Positions 17,933-28,804 of a stretch of 64,000 bases of DNA are shown in pieces. The stretch is from positions 91,038-155,037 of the forward strand of contig CAVVFL010000012.1 of assembly GCA_963747375.1 (NCBI GenBank), read 5' to 3'. Position numbers and translations under genes: made by a program. The notes under the pieces were generated by a model. The model searched no databases, had not been told where the DNA came from, and saw only the letters and a program-made list of their open reading frames with translations. Numbering within the stretch: the first letter of the stretch is position 1; every line of letters begins with the position of its first letter. This DNA comes from Sva-07 sp963747375. GTDB lineage: Bacteria; Actinomycetota; Acidimicrobiia; Acidimicrobiales; Ilumatobacteraceae.

Positions 17933-18188
17933 GCTGGCCACGGAATGGATCTGCGCCGCGAACAACGTTGGGGACGCGGATGGGACAACACCGTGATCAT
18001 CGGTGGACATCGCACGGTTGTCCACCGGACTACAACGTCGTCATTCCCGACGTGTGGATCACCGCCCCATCCCGTGTGGACGCCGACAACGGTCCTACGC
18101 TGCATCGACGCGTGCTTGTCCCCAATCCACAGCACCTACTACTGACATTGAACATTGAGACATCCATGCATGAGGAGAAGTGCCCACT
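17933..18188. other. Probable chromosomal origin of replication (oriC)
   Basis: The dnaA-dnaN gap carries TTGTCCACC (18018-18026), GTGTGGATC (18052-18060) and several degenerate boxes (TGGGACAAC near 17991, GTGTGGACG near 18079, CTTGTCCCC near 18115). An AT-rich run just before dnaN (about 18136-18170) could be the unwinding element. The position between dnaA and dnaN is the standard actinobacterial oriC. The boxes are weaker than those upstream of dnaA, so the origin may be bipartite. Confidence 0.75.
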
Positions 18189-19283
18189 GTGAAGTTTCGT
18201 TGCGAACGTGATGTTCTCGCCGACGCCGTCGGTTCTGCCGGACGTGCGGCCACGAACCGCACCGGCACGCTGCCGGTGCTTGCCGGCGTCCGCATGGAGG
18301 TCGAGGGTGACCGTCTCACCGTCACCGGCACCGATCTCGAGCTGACGATTCGCCTGACGGTCGACGTCGGTGGCGAACGCGATGGTGCCGTCGTGGTGCC
18401 TGCCCGCCTCGTCGGCGACATCGTCAAGGCCCTGCCGGCCGGCGCTGTGTCGGTCGAGCTCCACGACGACGAGGTGTCGATCAGTGCCGGTCGATCGCAG
18501 TTCTCGGTGCGTCCGCTGTCGCTCGACGACTACCCCGCGCAGAGCGAACCGGCCGCCGACGCGGTCACGATGCCTGCCGCCATGGTCGCCGATGCGCTAC
18601 GCCAGGTCGTCCGCGCCGCGTCGACGGACGACGCCCGCGCCGTGCTGACGGGTGTGCTTCTCTCGTCGGAGGACGACGGGCTGCGCATGGTGGCGACCGA
18701 CTCGTACCGCCTCGCCGTTCGCGACCTGCCGGGCACCACGGTGCTGGCGGCGGGCAAGAATGTGTTGATCCCCGGCCGCGCCCTCAACGAGTTGCAGCGG
18801 GTGATGGGTGACGCGGAGGAACTGAGCGTGCGACTCGGGGAGCGTGAGGCGACGTTCGAAGCCGGCGGCACCCGACTCAGCACTCGGCTGATCGAGGGCG
18901 AATTCCCGAACTATCGCAATCTGTTGCCGTCGAGCTATCCGAACCTGTTGACGGTCGGCAAGGCCGCGATGCTCGAAGCGATCCGCCGGGTGAAGATTCT
19001 CGCCCAGGACTCCACGCCGGTACGTCTGACGCTCGGTGGCGACACGGTGCAACTCACGGCGATCACCCAGGACGTCGGCAACGCGGCCGAGGAGATCGAC
19101 GCGAGCTACGACGGCACCGAGATGACGGTGGCGTTCAACCCCGATTATCTCGCAGCCGGCATCGACGCCATCGACAGCGACGACGTGACGCTGGCAACGA
19201 TGGACCCGATGAAGCCTGCCGTGCTGCGTGGCGTCGGTCGTGACGAGTACCTGTACCTCCTGATGCCCGTCCGCGTGCCGTAA
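18189..19283 (+). CDS. dnaN: DNA polymerase III beta subunit (sliding clamp)
   Basis: 364 residues. It has the three clamp domains, with a family-typical start KFRCERDVLADAVG, the central LIEGEFPNYRNLLP and the ending YLYLLMPVRVP. It encircles DNA and tethers polymerase III. GTG 18189 is chosen over GTG 18180: it yields the usual (M)KF start, and the Shine-Dalgarno GAGGAG at 18172-18177 is too close to 18180. recF follows after 4 bases. Confidence 0.96.
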   Translation: MKFRCERDVLADAVGSAGRAATNRTGTLPVLAGVRMEVEGDRLTVTGTDLELTIRLTVDVGGERDGAVVVPARLVGDIVKALPAGAVSVELHDDEVSISAGRSQFSVRPLSLDDYPAQSEPAADAVTMPAAMVADALRQVVRAASTDDARAVLTGVLLSSEDDGLRMVATDSYRLAVRDLPGTTVLAAGKNVLIPGRALNELQRVMGDAEELSVRLGEREATFEAGGTRLSTRLIEGEFPNYRNLLPSSYPNLLTVGKAAMLEAIRRVKILAQDSTPVRLTLGGDTVQLTAITQDVGNAAEEIDASYDGTEMTVAFNPDYLAAGIDAIDSDDVTLATMDPMKPAVLRGVGRDEYLYLLMPVRVP

Positions 19284-19287
19284 TGCG

Positions 19288-20376
19288 GTGATCATCGAGC
19301 ATCTGGAGTTGGTCGACTTCCGGAACTATGTCACGGGATCGTTCGAGCTGCACTCCGGCACCACGGTGGTCATCGGCGACAACGGTCAGGGCAAGACCAA
19401 CCTTGCCGAAGCTCTTGCGTTCCTCGCGACGCTGACGAGTTTTCGGTCGGCGCCGACCGATGCCTTGATCAGAGCCGGCGCCGGCAGCGCCATCATTCGG
19501 GCAACGATTCGACAGGACGACGGACGTCAGACACTCATCGAGGTCGAGCTCGTTGCCGTCGGTCGAAATCGCGTGCAGGTGAACCGACAGCGGCTTGCTC
19601 GCGTACGCGATCTCCTCGGTGCCGTTCGGGTCACCGTGTTCTCGCCGGACGATCTGATCCTCGTGAAGGGCAGTCCCGGTGATCGACGCCGGTACCTGGA
19701 CGACACACTGGTCGCCTTGGCAACGAAGTACGACTCGGTGCGCCTCGAGATCGACCGGATCGTGCGTCAACGCAACACACTGCTCAAGCAGGCCGGTGGT
19801 CGTCTCACCGACGAGATCGAGGTGACGCTCGACGTCTGGGACGCGAAGTTCGCCGAGATCGCCGATCAGTTCGGCTACGCCCGCGCCACGCTGGTCGCGC
19901 GGCTCACCCCGATGGTGCAGGAGGCCTATGAACAGCTGGCAGGCACGCCGACGCCACTCGACCTGCGCTACGAGCCCGAGTGGCGTTCCGGAGGTCTTGC
20001 TGCGGCGCTGATGACGGCCCGACCACTCGATGTTCGTCGCGGTGTGAGCACGGTCGGTCCCCATCGCGACGAGCTGCACATGACCATCAACGGACTACCG
20101 AGTCGCACCCATGCATCGCAGGGTGAGCAGCGCACCCTGGCGCTGGCGCTGAGGCTGGCCGGTCATCGTCTGGTCGCCGACCGAACCGCCGAGGCCCCGG
20201 TGCTGGTGCTCGACGATGTGCTGTCGGAACTCGACGATCACCGTGCCACGGCCCTGCTCGAGCATCTTCCGCCCGGCCAGGTGGTGATCACGACCGCGAG
20301 CGACCTGCCGCCGGCCGCGCACGTCGACCACGTCCTGCGCGTCGTCGCCGGTCACGTCAGCTTCGATCCCTCCTGA
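19288..20376 (+). CDS. recF: DNA replication and repair protein RecF
   Basis: 362 residues. It is an SMC-like ATPase with Walker A VVIGDNGQGKTNLAEALAFL, the RecF signature TVGPHRDEL, the ABC-type signature ASQGEQRTLALALRLA, and Walker B PVLVLDDVLSELD. It assists RecA loading at gaps. It follows dnaN after 4 bases and is presumably co-transcribed. The palindromic element and dciA lie downstream. Confidence 0.96.
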   Translation: MIIEHLELVDFRNYVTGSFELHSGTTVVIGDNGQGKTNLAEALAFLATLTSFRSAPTDALIRAGAGSAIIRATIRQDDGRQTLIEVELVAVGRNRVQVNRQRLARVRDLLGAVRVTVFSPDDLILVKGSPGDRRRYLDDTLVALATKYDSVRLEIDRIVRQRNTLLKQAGGRLTDEIEVTLDVWDAKFAEIADQFGYARATLVARLTPMVQEAYEQLAGTPTPLDLRYEPEWRSGGLAAALMTARPLDVRRGVSTVGPHRDELHMTINGLPSRTHASQGEQRTLALALRLAGHRLVADRTAEAPVLVLDDVLSELDDHRATALLEHLPPGQVVITTASDLPPAAHVDHVLRVVAGHVSFDPS

Positions 20377-20381
20377 CGCCC

Positions 20382-20418
20382 CGTTCCCCGATTTCCCGTT
20401 CCCCGATTTCCCGTTCCC
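20382..20418. repeat. Tandem 15-bp repeat, about 2.5 copies
   Basis: The unit CGTTCCCCGATTTCC occurs at 20382-20396 and 20397-20411, with a third partial copy to 20418. It is located between recF and the palindromic repeat and could vary in copy number between strains. Confidence 0.8.
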
Positions 20419-20422
20419 ACCT

Positions 20423-20471
20423 GAAATTCGGAGCCGAAGGTGCGCTGAGCGCGACATTCGCTCCGAATTTC
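20423..20471. repeat. Dispersed palindromic element, copy 1
   Basis: Outer arms GAAATTCGGAGC (20423-20434) and GCTCCGAATTTC (20460-20471) are perfect inverted repeats. Inside is GCGCT-G-AGCGC. Together they can fold into a cruciform or nested hairpin. A second, better-conserved copy is at 42425-42479. This copy ends 10 bases before the dciA -10 hexamer. Confidence 0.85.
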
Positions 20472-20492
20472 GGGACGGGGTAGGTTGGACTC

Positions 20493-20810
20493 GTGGCCGA
20501 GCCTGTTCCGATCTCCCGGTCGCTCGACTCGATCATGAAGTCGCTGCGTGGAACCGATCGCATCCAGATCGGAGGGGTCTTCGGGCGATGGGACGATGCC
20601 GTCGGACCGACGGTTGCGGCACACGTCCGACCGGTCCGCCTCGACGATGGTGTGCTCACGGTGGAGGCCGACGAGCCGGCCTGGGCAACACAGGTGAAGT
20701 TCCTGAGCGGCACGATCACGGCGCGGCTCGCCGAAGTCGCCGACGTCCAGATCGAACGGCTCGAGGTGCGCGTCGCGCGGTCATCGCGACCGTCGTCTCG
20801 GACATCCTGA
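20493..20810 (+). CDS. DciA-like DUF721 protein
   Basis: 105 residues of DUF721/DciA type, including GGVFGRWDDAVGPTVAAHVRP and GVLTVEADEPAWATQVKFL. DciA proteins act in loading the replicative helicase DnaB in bacteria lacking DnaC, and a DUF721 gene between recF and gyrB is standard in actinobacteria. GTG 20493 lies 6 bases after TAGGTT (20481-20486), a clear leaderless promoter layout. The C-terminus is short and Arg/Ser-rich. Confidence 0.85.
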   Translation: MAEPVPISRSLDSIMKSLRGTDRIQIGGVFGRWDDAVGPTVAAHVRPVRLDDGVLTVEADEPAWATQVKFLSGTITARLAEVADVQIERLEVRVARSSRPSSRTS

Positions 20811-20998
20811 GGGCACGCATCGCGAACCCCGTGTGCCCCGACTCCGTGACACCCCGCTGGTAGGCTGGGAACCACTCGCGATGCAGCGTGGGCGCCGTTT
20901 CGACAGGTATGTCGAGGGTCGGCCGACCTCGCTGTTCGCCTCAACAACGTGTCCCCGCGGGGGCATTCCGCCAGACACCCAGAAGTATCGAGGTACGA

Positions 20999-23029
<2,031 letters not shown>

Positions 23030-23067
23030 TCCGCCCGCGACGACCTGCCTGAAACGAATCACCACGC

Positions 23068-25520
23068 ATGACTGACACCAACGACACCCCGCCGATCGAC
23101 CCCATCCAGCCCATCTCGTTGCACGACGAGATGGAGAGTTCGTTCCTCGAGTACGCGATGTCGGTCATCATGTCGCGCGCGCTCCCTGACGTGCGAGACG
23201 GCCTCAAGCCGGTGCATCGCCGCATCATCTGGGACATGGAGGACCAGGGCTTCCGCCCCGACCGTGCCCACGTCAAGTGCGCCCGTGTCACCGGCGACAC
23301 CATGGCGCGGTTCCACCCGCACGGCGACAGCGCCATCTACGACGCCCTGGTCCGCATGGCCCAGCCGTTCTCGCTGCGCCACCCGCTCATCGACTTCCAC
23401 GGCAACTACGGCAGTCCGGACTTCGGCCCGGCCGCCGCTCGGTACACCGAATGTCGGTTGAACCCGCTGGCGATGCAGTTGCTCGCCGACATCGACGAAG
23501 ACACCGTCGACATGATCCCGAACTACGACGGCATGTTCGAACAGCCCGTCGTCCTGCCGTCGCGGTTCCCGAACCTGCTGGTCAACGGCAGCCAGGGCAT
23601 CGCCGTCGGCATGGCCACCAACATCCCGCCGCACAATCTCGGCGAGGTCATCGACGCCGTCGTTCACCTGCTCGACAATCCTGACGCGACCCCTGACGAT
23701 CTCATGGAGTTCGTCAAGGGCCCCGACTTCCCGACGGGTGCCAGCATCCTCGGCAAGGCCGGCATCATCGACGCCTACCGCACAGGTCGAGGGTCGGTGA
23801 AGATGCGCGCCACGGTCGAGATCGAGGAATCGAAGACCGGTCGGATGGAGATCGTGGTCAGCGAGCTGCCGTATCAGACGAGCTGTTCGGCGATCGCGTC
23901 ACGGATCCAGGATCTCGTCGACGGTGGCGACCTCGACGGCATCGCGGACGTGAACGATGCGTCGTCGGGTGGCAAGACCAACCTGATCATCACACTCAAG
24001 CGTGACGCGAACGCCAATGTCGTGAAGAACAACCTGTTCAAGCTCACCCAGCTGCAGTCGACGTTCTCGATCAACATGGTCGCCCTCGTCGAAGGTGTGC
24101 CGCGCCAGATCAACCTGCGCGACGCGCTCGGTGGCCTACGTCAAGCATCAGCGTGACGTCATCACCCGGCGTTCTCAGTTCCGACTCGACAAGGCCAAGC
24201 GTCGCGAGCACATCCTCGAGGGACGCATCAAGGCCCTCGACGTCATCGACGCGATCATTGCGCTCATCCGGGCCAGCGACGATGTCGCTGCCGCCCGCGA
24301 TGGCCTGATGGCGGCGCCGTACGAGTTCAGCGAGATCCAGGCCAACGACATCCTCGACATGCAGTTGCGCCAGCTCACCCGGCTGTCACGTCTCGATCTG
24401 CAGTCCGAACTCGACGAGACTCGCGCCAAGATCATCGATCTCCAGGAGATCCTCGACAGCCCCGAGCGTCTCAGCACCGTGATCCGCGACGAGATCTCGG
24501 CCATCAAGGACGAATTCGCCACGCCGCGCGTGTGCCAGTTGACCTACGACGACGGCGAGATGTCGCATCGAGGACCTCGTCGACGACAAGGAACTCGTCA
24601 TCGTGATGACGCAGGCCCAGTACGTGAAGGCCGTGTCGGCCGACTCGTTCAAGACGCAGGGCCGCGGCGGCCGTGGTGTGTCCGGCGGAAAGATGAAGGT
24701 CGACGACATCGTGCGCCACGTCATCTTCACCACCGCGCACGCGCACCTGCTGTTCTTCTCCAACCGAGGCAAGGTCTACCGCTTGCGGGCGCTCGAGATC
24801 CCCGAACGCGAGCGCACGGCCAAGGGCATGCCGATCGTCAATCTCCTGCCGCTGCAGGCCGACGAGCAGATCCAGGCGATCATCGACACCCGCGACTTCG
24901 CCGGTGAGCGGTTCTTGTTCTTCACCACCAAGAACGGCACGGTCAAGAAGACCGCCTTCGACGCCTACGACAAGAGCCGCCGTGACGGTCTGATCGCCAT
25001 CAACCTGCGCGACGACGACGAATTGGTTCGCGTCATCGAGACGAGTGGCAGCGACGACATCTTCATGGTCAGTCGCAACGGCATGACGATCCGCTTCGAC
25101 GAGAACGACGTCAGGGCCATGGGTCGTACCGCCGGCGGTGTCAGGGGCATGAAGCTCAAGAACAACGACGATCGTGTCGTGTCGGTCGACGTCGCTCGCG
25201 ACGACACCGCCATCTTGTTGATGACCGAGGCCGGCTACGGCAAGCGAACCCAGCTCGACAAGTTCAACCGCCAGGGCCGTGGCGGACAGGGCGTTCGCGG
25301 CATCAAGCTGACCGGCAAGAAGGGCGCCGTCGTGGCGGCATTCATGGTCGGACTCGACGACGAGATCGTGGCGGTGTCGAACAATGGAGTCACCATCCGC
25401 ATGGAAGTGCGGGGCATCTCCTCGCAGGGTCGCGACGCCACCGGGGTCAAGATCATGAACATCGACGACGGCGATGCCGTCAGTTCGGTGGCGCCGATCC
25501 TCGCTGCCGACGACGCCTGA
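23068..25520 (+). CDS. gyrA: DNA gyrase subunit A, two frameshifts
   Basis: Joined across two breaks this is a full-length GyrA (~817 residues). Segment 1 (to ~24130) carries the breakage-reunion domain with the QRDR HGDSAIYDALVRM and the catalytic tyrosine in AAARYTECRL. Segment 2 (LDKAKRREHILEGRIKALD to LTYDDGE) is the coiled-coil/exit gate. Segment 3 has the beta-pinwheel repeats and GyrA box QGRGGQGVRG. Breaks fit one extra base each: CTC-G-GTG at about 24130 (restoring DALVAYVKHQ) and ATG-TCG-C-ATC at about 24565 (restoring GEMSIEDLVDD). gyrA is essential, so these are almost certainly sequencing errors. Confidence 0.95.
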
Positions 25521-25595
25521 ATCGGTTCCTCTCGCGCACGGCGCCTCCTCGCGATCGTCTCGATCGCCTCCCGCCATTTGTGAGAGGAGCGCGCC

Positions 25596-25920
25596 ATGAC
25601 GCGTGCGGTTGGTGATCGTGGACAGGCGGCGGTTCTGCTCGTCGTCGTGGCGAGCGTGATCTTTGTGGTGACCACGACTGCGCTGGTCGAACTCGGTGGG
25701 CGCGTGGTCGAGCGCACCAGGGCGCAGACCGCGGCCGATGCTGCGGCGCTGGTGTCGCTCGACGATGGCCGAGCCGGCGCCGAGGTGATGGTCGCACGAC
25801 ACGGTGGCGAACTGGTCTCGTGGGTGCGCGTGCGGCCGGGGGCGGGGCCGACGGTGAGGTGACGGTCGTGGTGCGCGTCGGACGTGCCCGTGCGACCGCC
25901 CGTGCGACGAATGCGCCATG
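25596..25920 (+). CDS. TadE/G-like pilus-type small protein, possible frameshift
   Basis: The N-terminus GDRGQAAVLLVVVASVIFVVTTTALVELG is the hydrophobic TadE/TadG-like helix after a basic head. It is followed by ERTRAQTAADAAALVSL, the typical RAQtAADAAAL element of actinobacterial secretion-neighbourhood TadE-like proteins. The frame stops at 25862, but a neighbouring frame continues the expected beta-strand tail (DGEVTVVVRVGRARATARAT) to 25920, so one base may be missing in the G-run near 25845. The role in a Tad system is inferred. The gene sits alone between gyrA and the DUF3566 gene, away from the Tad locus at 58-64 kb. Confidence 0.62.
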
Positions 25921-25966
25921 ACAGCCTGACAGGACGTTGATCGGGCTCATGCCTACACTTGCCGAG

Positions 25967-26923
25967 ATGAGCAAGACCGAGCGCGCCCTCGACGAGGCGC
26001 TCGAGATCGATGGAGTCGACATCCTCGTCGTCGACGAAGACCTCGACGAAGCGCTCGATGACCACCGTGTCGGCGAGGACGACGACGACGACGCGCTCGA
26101 CGTCGAGCCGTTCGAGCTGCCCGAGATCGTCATGGCGACCGAGGAGGACGACGAGGACGACGACGATCCGGGGCACGACCCTCTGCTCACGCGGGCCCTC
26201 CCCGGCGACGCCGTTGCCGACGATCAACCGGTCGCGCTCGATCGGGCGTTCGAACCCGATGTGTCCGACGACGTGCTCGGGGAGCTGCGTCGTGCCGACA
26301 TCGACGGTCCGACAGTTGCCTTCGCGCCGCAGGACGACACGTCGTCGGGCGTTCGCCGTCCCCGCCGAGCGCCCGACTACGACCCCGCTCCCTTCCCGAT
26401 TCCGGTCAACGTTCCGCGCATGCTCGGTCGCAAACCACGAGTGCGCCGAGTCACCCGCGTGGTCCGCCACGTCGATCCGTGGAGCGTGTTCAAGATCGCA
26501 CTCGTCGCCAATCTCGTGCTGTATCTCATCGTGCTGACGGCCGGGGTGCTGCTGTGGAACGTGGCGTACGCGACCGGCACGGTCGACAACGTCGAGCGCT
26601 TCTTCGAGTCGTTCGGTTGGTCGTCGTTCGACTTCAACGGCGGCGAGATCTACCACAGCGCGTGGATCGGCGGACTGTTCCTCGTGATCGGTTTCACCGG
26701 TCTGGCCGTGCTCTTCGCAACGCTGTTCAACCTGATCACCGACCTCGTCGGCGGCATGCGCTTCACGGTGCTGGAGGAAGAAGTCGTCGAGGCGCGCACG
26801 TCGCCGATGCGTCGCTTCGTGGTGCGTCGGGCCGAGCCCGAGGTGCCCGTCGTGATGTACGACGAGTCGGGGCCGATCACCCGTGACGCCGTCGTCGACG
26901 ACAGCGGCAGCCTGCCGCGTTGA
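25967..26923 (+). CDS. DUF3566 membrane protein
   Basis: 318 residues. The N-terminal half is very acidic, with runs of Asp and Glu. The C-terminal part is a DUF3566 domain with two membrane helices (VFKIALVANLVLYLIVLTAGVLLW and GLFLVIGFTGLAVLFATLFNLI) flanking an extracellular loop. The conserved ending is ITDLVGGMRFTVLEEE. DUF3566 genes directly follow gyrA in actinobacteria. ATG 25967 lies 7 bases after TACACT (25954-25959), consistent with a leaderless mRNA. Function unknown. Confidence 0.87.
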   Translation: MSKTERALDEALEIDGVDILVVDEDLDEALDDHRVGEDDDDDALDVEPFELPEIVMATEEDDEDDDDPGHDPLLTRALPGDAVADDQPVALDRAFEPDVSDDVLGELRRADIDGPTVAFAPQDDTSSGVRRPRRAPDYDPAPFPIPVNVPRMLGRKPRVRRVTRVVRHVDPWSVFKIALVANLVLYLIVLTAGVLLWNVAYATGTVDNVERFFESFGWSSFDFNGGEIYHSAWIGGLFLVIGFTGLAVLFATLFNLITDLVGGMRFTVLEEEVVEARTSPMRRFVVRRAEPEVPVVMYDESGPITRDAVVDDSGSLPR

Positions 26924-26994
26924 TGTGTCACTGCGAACTCGTGGCAGCGCATGGCGTGAAGCCAGCGAGCGACCGATAACCTCTCCGACTTGCC

Positions 26995-27071
26995 GGGGCT
27001 ATAGCTCAGTCGGTTAGAGCGCTGCCCTGATAAGGCAGAGGTCACAAGTTCGATTCTTGTTAGCCCCACCA
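26995..27071 (+). tRNA. tRNA-Ile (GAT)
   Basis: A 77-nt cloverleaf with acceptor arms GGGGCTA and TAGCCCC, discriminator A and encoded CCA. The anticodon stem CTGCC/GGCAG encloses loop CTGATAA, giving GAT for isoleucine. The T-arm contains TTCGATT. It is located after gyrA and DUF3566, as in other actinobacteria. Confidence 0.97.
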
Positions 27072-27172
27072 ATCCGGCTGATCTCCCGGGACGCCGTCCG
27101 GCAGCGGTCACGATTCGGCCCGCCGATGCCGCAGAAGCCGGTGGCTTCCGGCCGAGTAGCCTGCTGTCTTCC

Positions 27173-27307
27173 ATGAAGTTCCTTCGACGTGCATTCTCGG
27201 CCATCTTCATGATGGGCCTTGCGGCCGCCGTGCTGCGCGTGAAGGGGACCGGTGGGACACCGCCGCAACACGGTGGCTGGCGCCCGCTGGAACTCCCGGA
27301 GCCTTGA
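27173..27307 (+). CDS. Small hydrophobic protein, 44 residues
   Basis: It reads MKFLRRAFSAIFMMGLAAAV, then a polar proline-rich tail ending ELPEP. One amphipathic or membrane helix is likely. ATG 27173 is preceded by TAGCCT (27157-27162), and its TGA overlaps the ATG of the saccharopine dehydrogenase-like gene (TGATGA), so it is probably translated and coupled. No homology is recognised. Confidence 0.55.
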   Translation: MKFLRRAFSAIFMMGLAAAVLRVKGTGGTPPQHGGWRPLELPEP

Positions 27308-28266
27308 TGACCCGTATCGGTGTCGTCGGGCGCGGCGTCGTCGGTGACCGCATCTCTCGTCGCCTTCCCACTGTGGTTCGCAACGTCGAGGTGGTTCACC
27401 TCGACCCGCGTACTCACCGTCGCCCCATCGACGAACTCGACGCCGTCGTGCTCGCGCAGGGCGGCCCGCATGCGCCGTTCGCGCGAAGCTTCCTCGAGGC
27501 CGGCATCGCAGTGGTCTCGGTGAGCGACGACCTCGCGGATGTGCGTGCCTTGGTGGACCTCGACGTGATGGCCCTCGGAAGCGGGGTTCCGTTGGTCGTC
27601 GGCGCCGGGATGTCACCCGGTCTCACGGGTCTGCTCGCTCGCTTGCTGGTGTCGAAGTTGGCGAGCTGCGACGAGATCCACGTCGCGCTCCACGGCACCG
27701 CTGGGCCGTCCTGCGCGCGGCAACAGCATCGGGCACTTCGTGGTATCGCGGTCGGCTTGCGCGACGGCAACTGGATCCAGCGACCGGCCGGCTCGGGACG
27801 TGAACTCTGCTACTTCCCCGAGCCGGTCGGCCCATACGACTGCTACCGAGCGGAACTTCCGTCGCCGGTGCTGTTGCACGAGGCCTTTGCACAGGTCACT
27901 CGGTTGAGCGCCCGGGTGTCTGCCAATCGCCGTGACCGTTTCACGGCTTGGCTGCCGATGCTCAGCCCACCGCACCGCGAGGGCGGCATCGGAGCAGTCC
28001 GGGTCGAGGTGCGTGGCAGCGACGAGTCCGGCGGACGTCGCACGCTGATCGCCGGGGTCGCCGAACTGGCGGGGACGGCCGCTGCCGCCACGGCCATCGC
28101 GTTTGCGTCGGCGGCTGTCGAGGGGCGTCTGGAATCGGGAGTCGTCAGAGCGGGCGACGCGTCGCTCGACACGGTGGCGCTCTTGCGCTGCATCGGTGCG
28201 GCAGGTGTCCGGCTCCAGGAGTTCACCGGCGTGCCGTCCGAGCGCAGGATCAGAGCGAATCCGTGA
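27307..28266 (+). CDS. Saccharopine dehydrogenase-like NAD(P)-binding protein
   Basis: 319 residues. The N-terminal Rossmann segment (TRIGVVGRGVVGDRI) and the ELDAVVLAQGGPHAPFA and GAGMSPGLTGLLARLL elements resemble the NAD(P)-binding half of saccharopine dehydrogenase/YdaD-type proteins. The substrate is unknown. ATG 27307 overlaps the stop of the 44-residue gene. Its 3' end overlaps the convergent DUF1003 gene by 17 bases. Confidence 0.72.
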   Translation: MTRIGVVGRGVVGDRISRRLPTVVRNVEVVHLDPRTHRRPIDELDAVVLAQGGPHAPFARSFLEAGIAVVSVSDDLADVRALVDLDVMALGSGVPLVVGAGMSPGLTGLLARLLVSKLASCDEIHVALHGTAGPSCARQQHRALRGIAVGLRDGNWIQRPAGSGRELCYFPEPVGPYDCYRAELPSPVLLHEAFAQVTRLSARVSANRRDRFTAWLPMLSPPHREGGIGAVRVEVRGSDESGGRRTLIAGVAELAGTAAAATAIAFASAAVEGRLESGVVRAGDASLDTVALLRCIGAAGVRLQEFTGVPSERRIRANP

Positions 28267-28804
28267 GACCCGGATCGCCCGGCCCGGATTCAGTGGTCTC
28301 CGCGCCGGCGATCGTCAACTGCGCAACCTGATCGGCGAGTCGCTCGACGACGTTGCTCAGACGTTCGAGCTTGTCGTCCAAGGCCTCGCCGGTGACCATG
28401 TCCGACAGTGAGAGTCGCACGCTGGCGATCTCGCGGGCGAGGAACTCGGTGTCGTTCTGGGTCCGTTCGGCGACCTCGCGGTCGGTCTCGCCGGTGATTC
28501 GGTCGCGACGTTCCTGCCGGTTCTGAGCGAGCAGGATGAGCGGCGCGGCGTAGGACGCCTGAAGCGACAGCACGAGGGTGAGCAGCACGAGGCCGCGGCT
28601 CCACGGGTCGAACTGGAGGCTCTTGCTGGCGACGGTGTTCAACAGGAGCCAGACGATGACGATCACGGTCTGCCACACCAGGTATCGGCCGGTGCCGAGA
28701 AACCTGGCGATCGATTCACTGAAGGCTCCGAACGCGTCGGGGTCATAGGAGACCCCGACACGTCCTGCGGCGCGCGGGGTGGTCAGATCTCCGCGTCGCT
28801 TCAC
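28250..28804 (-). CDS. DUF1003 membrane protein
   Basis: 184 residues. The DUF1003 core has two membrane helices (YLVWQTVIVIVWLLLNTV and LVLLTLVLSLQASYAAPLILL) followed by QNRQERRDR and a coiled-coil-like acidic/basic tail. In actinobacteria it is commonly paired with the MgtE-N/CBS gene found directly upstream here, so a role in divalent cation homeostasis is inferred. GTG 28804 overlaps the upstream stop (GTGA). Confidence 0.88.
   Translation of the reverse strand: MKRRGDLTTPRAAGRVGVSYDPDAFGAFSESIARFLGTGRYLVWQTVIVIVWLLLNTVASKSLQFDPWSRGLVLLTLVLSLQASYAAPLILLAQNRQERRDRITGETDREVAERTQNDTEFLAREIASVRLSLSDMVTGEALDDKLERLSNVVERLADQVAQLTIAGAETTESGPGDPGLTDSL

Noticed and set aside
23068..25520. gyrA as three separate genes or programmed frameshifting
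   Set aside because: GyrA is continuous in bacteria, and the breaks have no slippery sequence or conserved signal; sequencing insertions explain them better.
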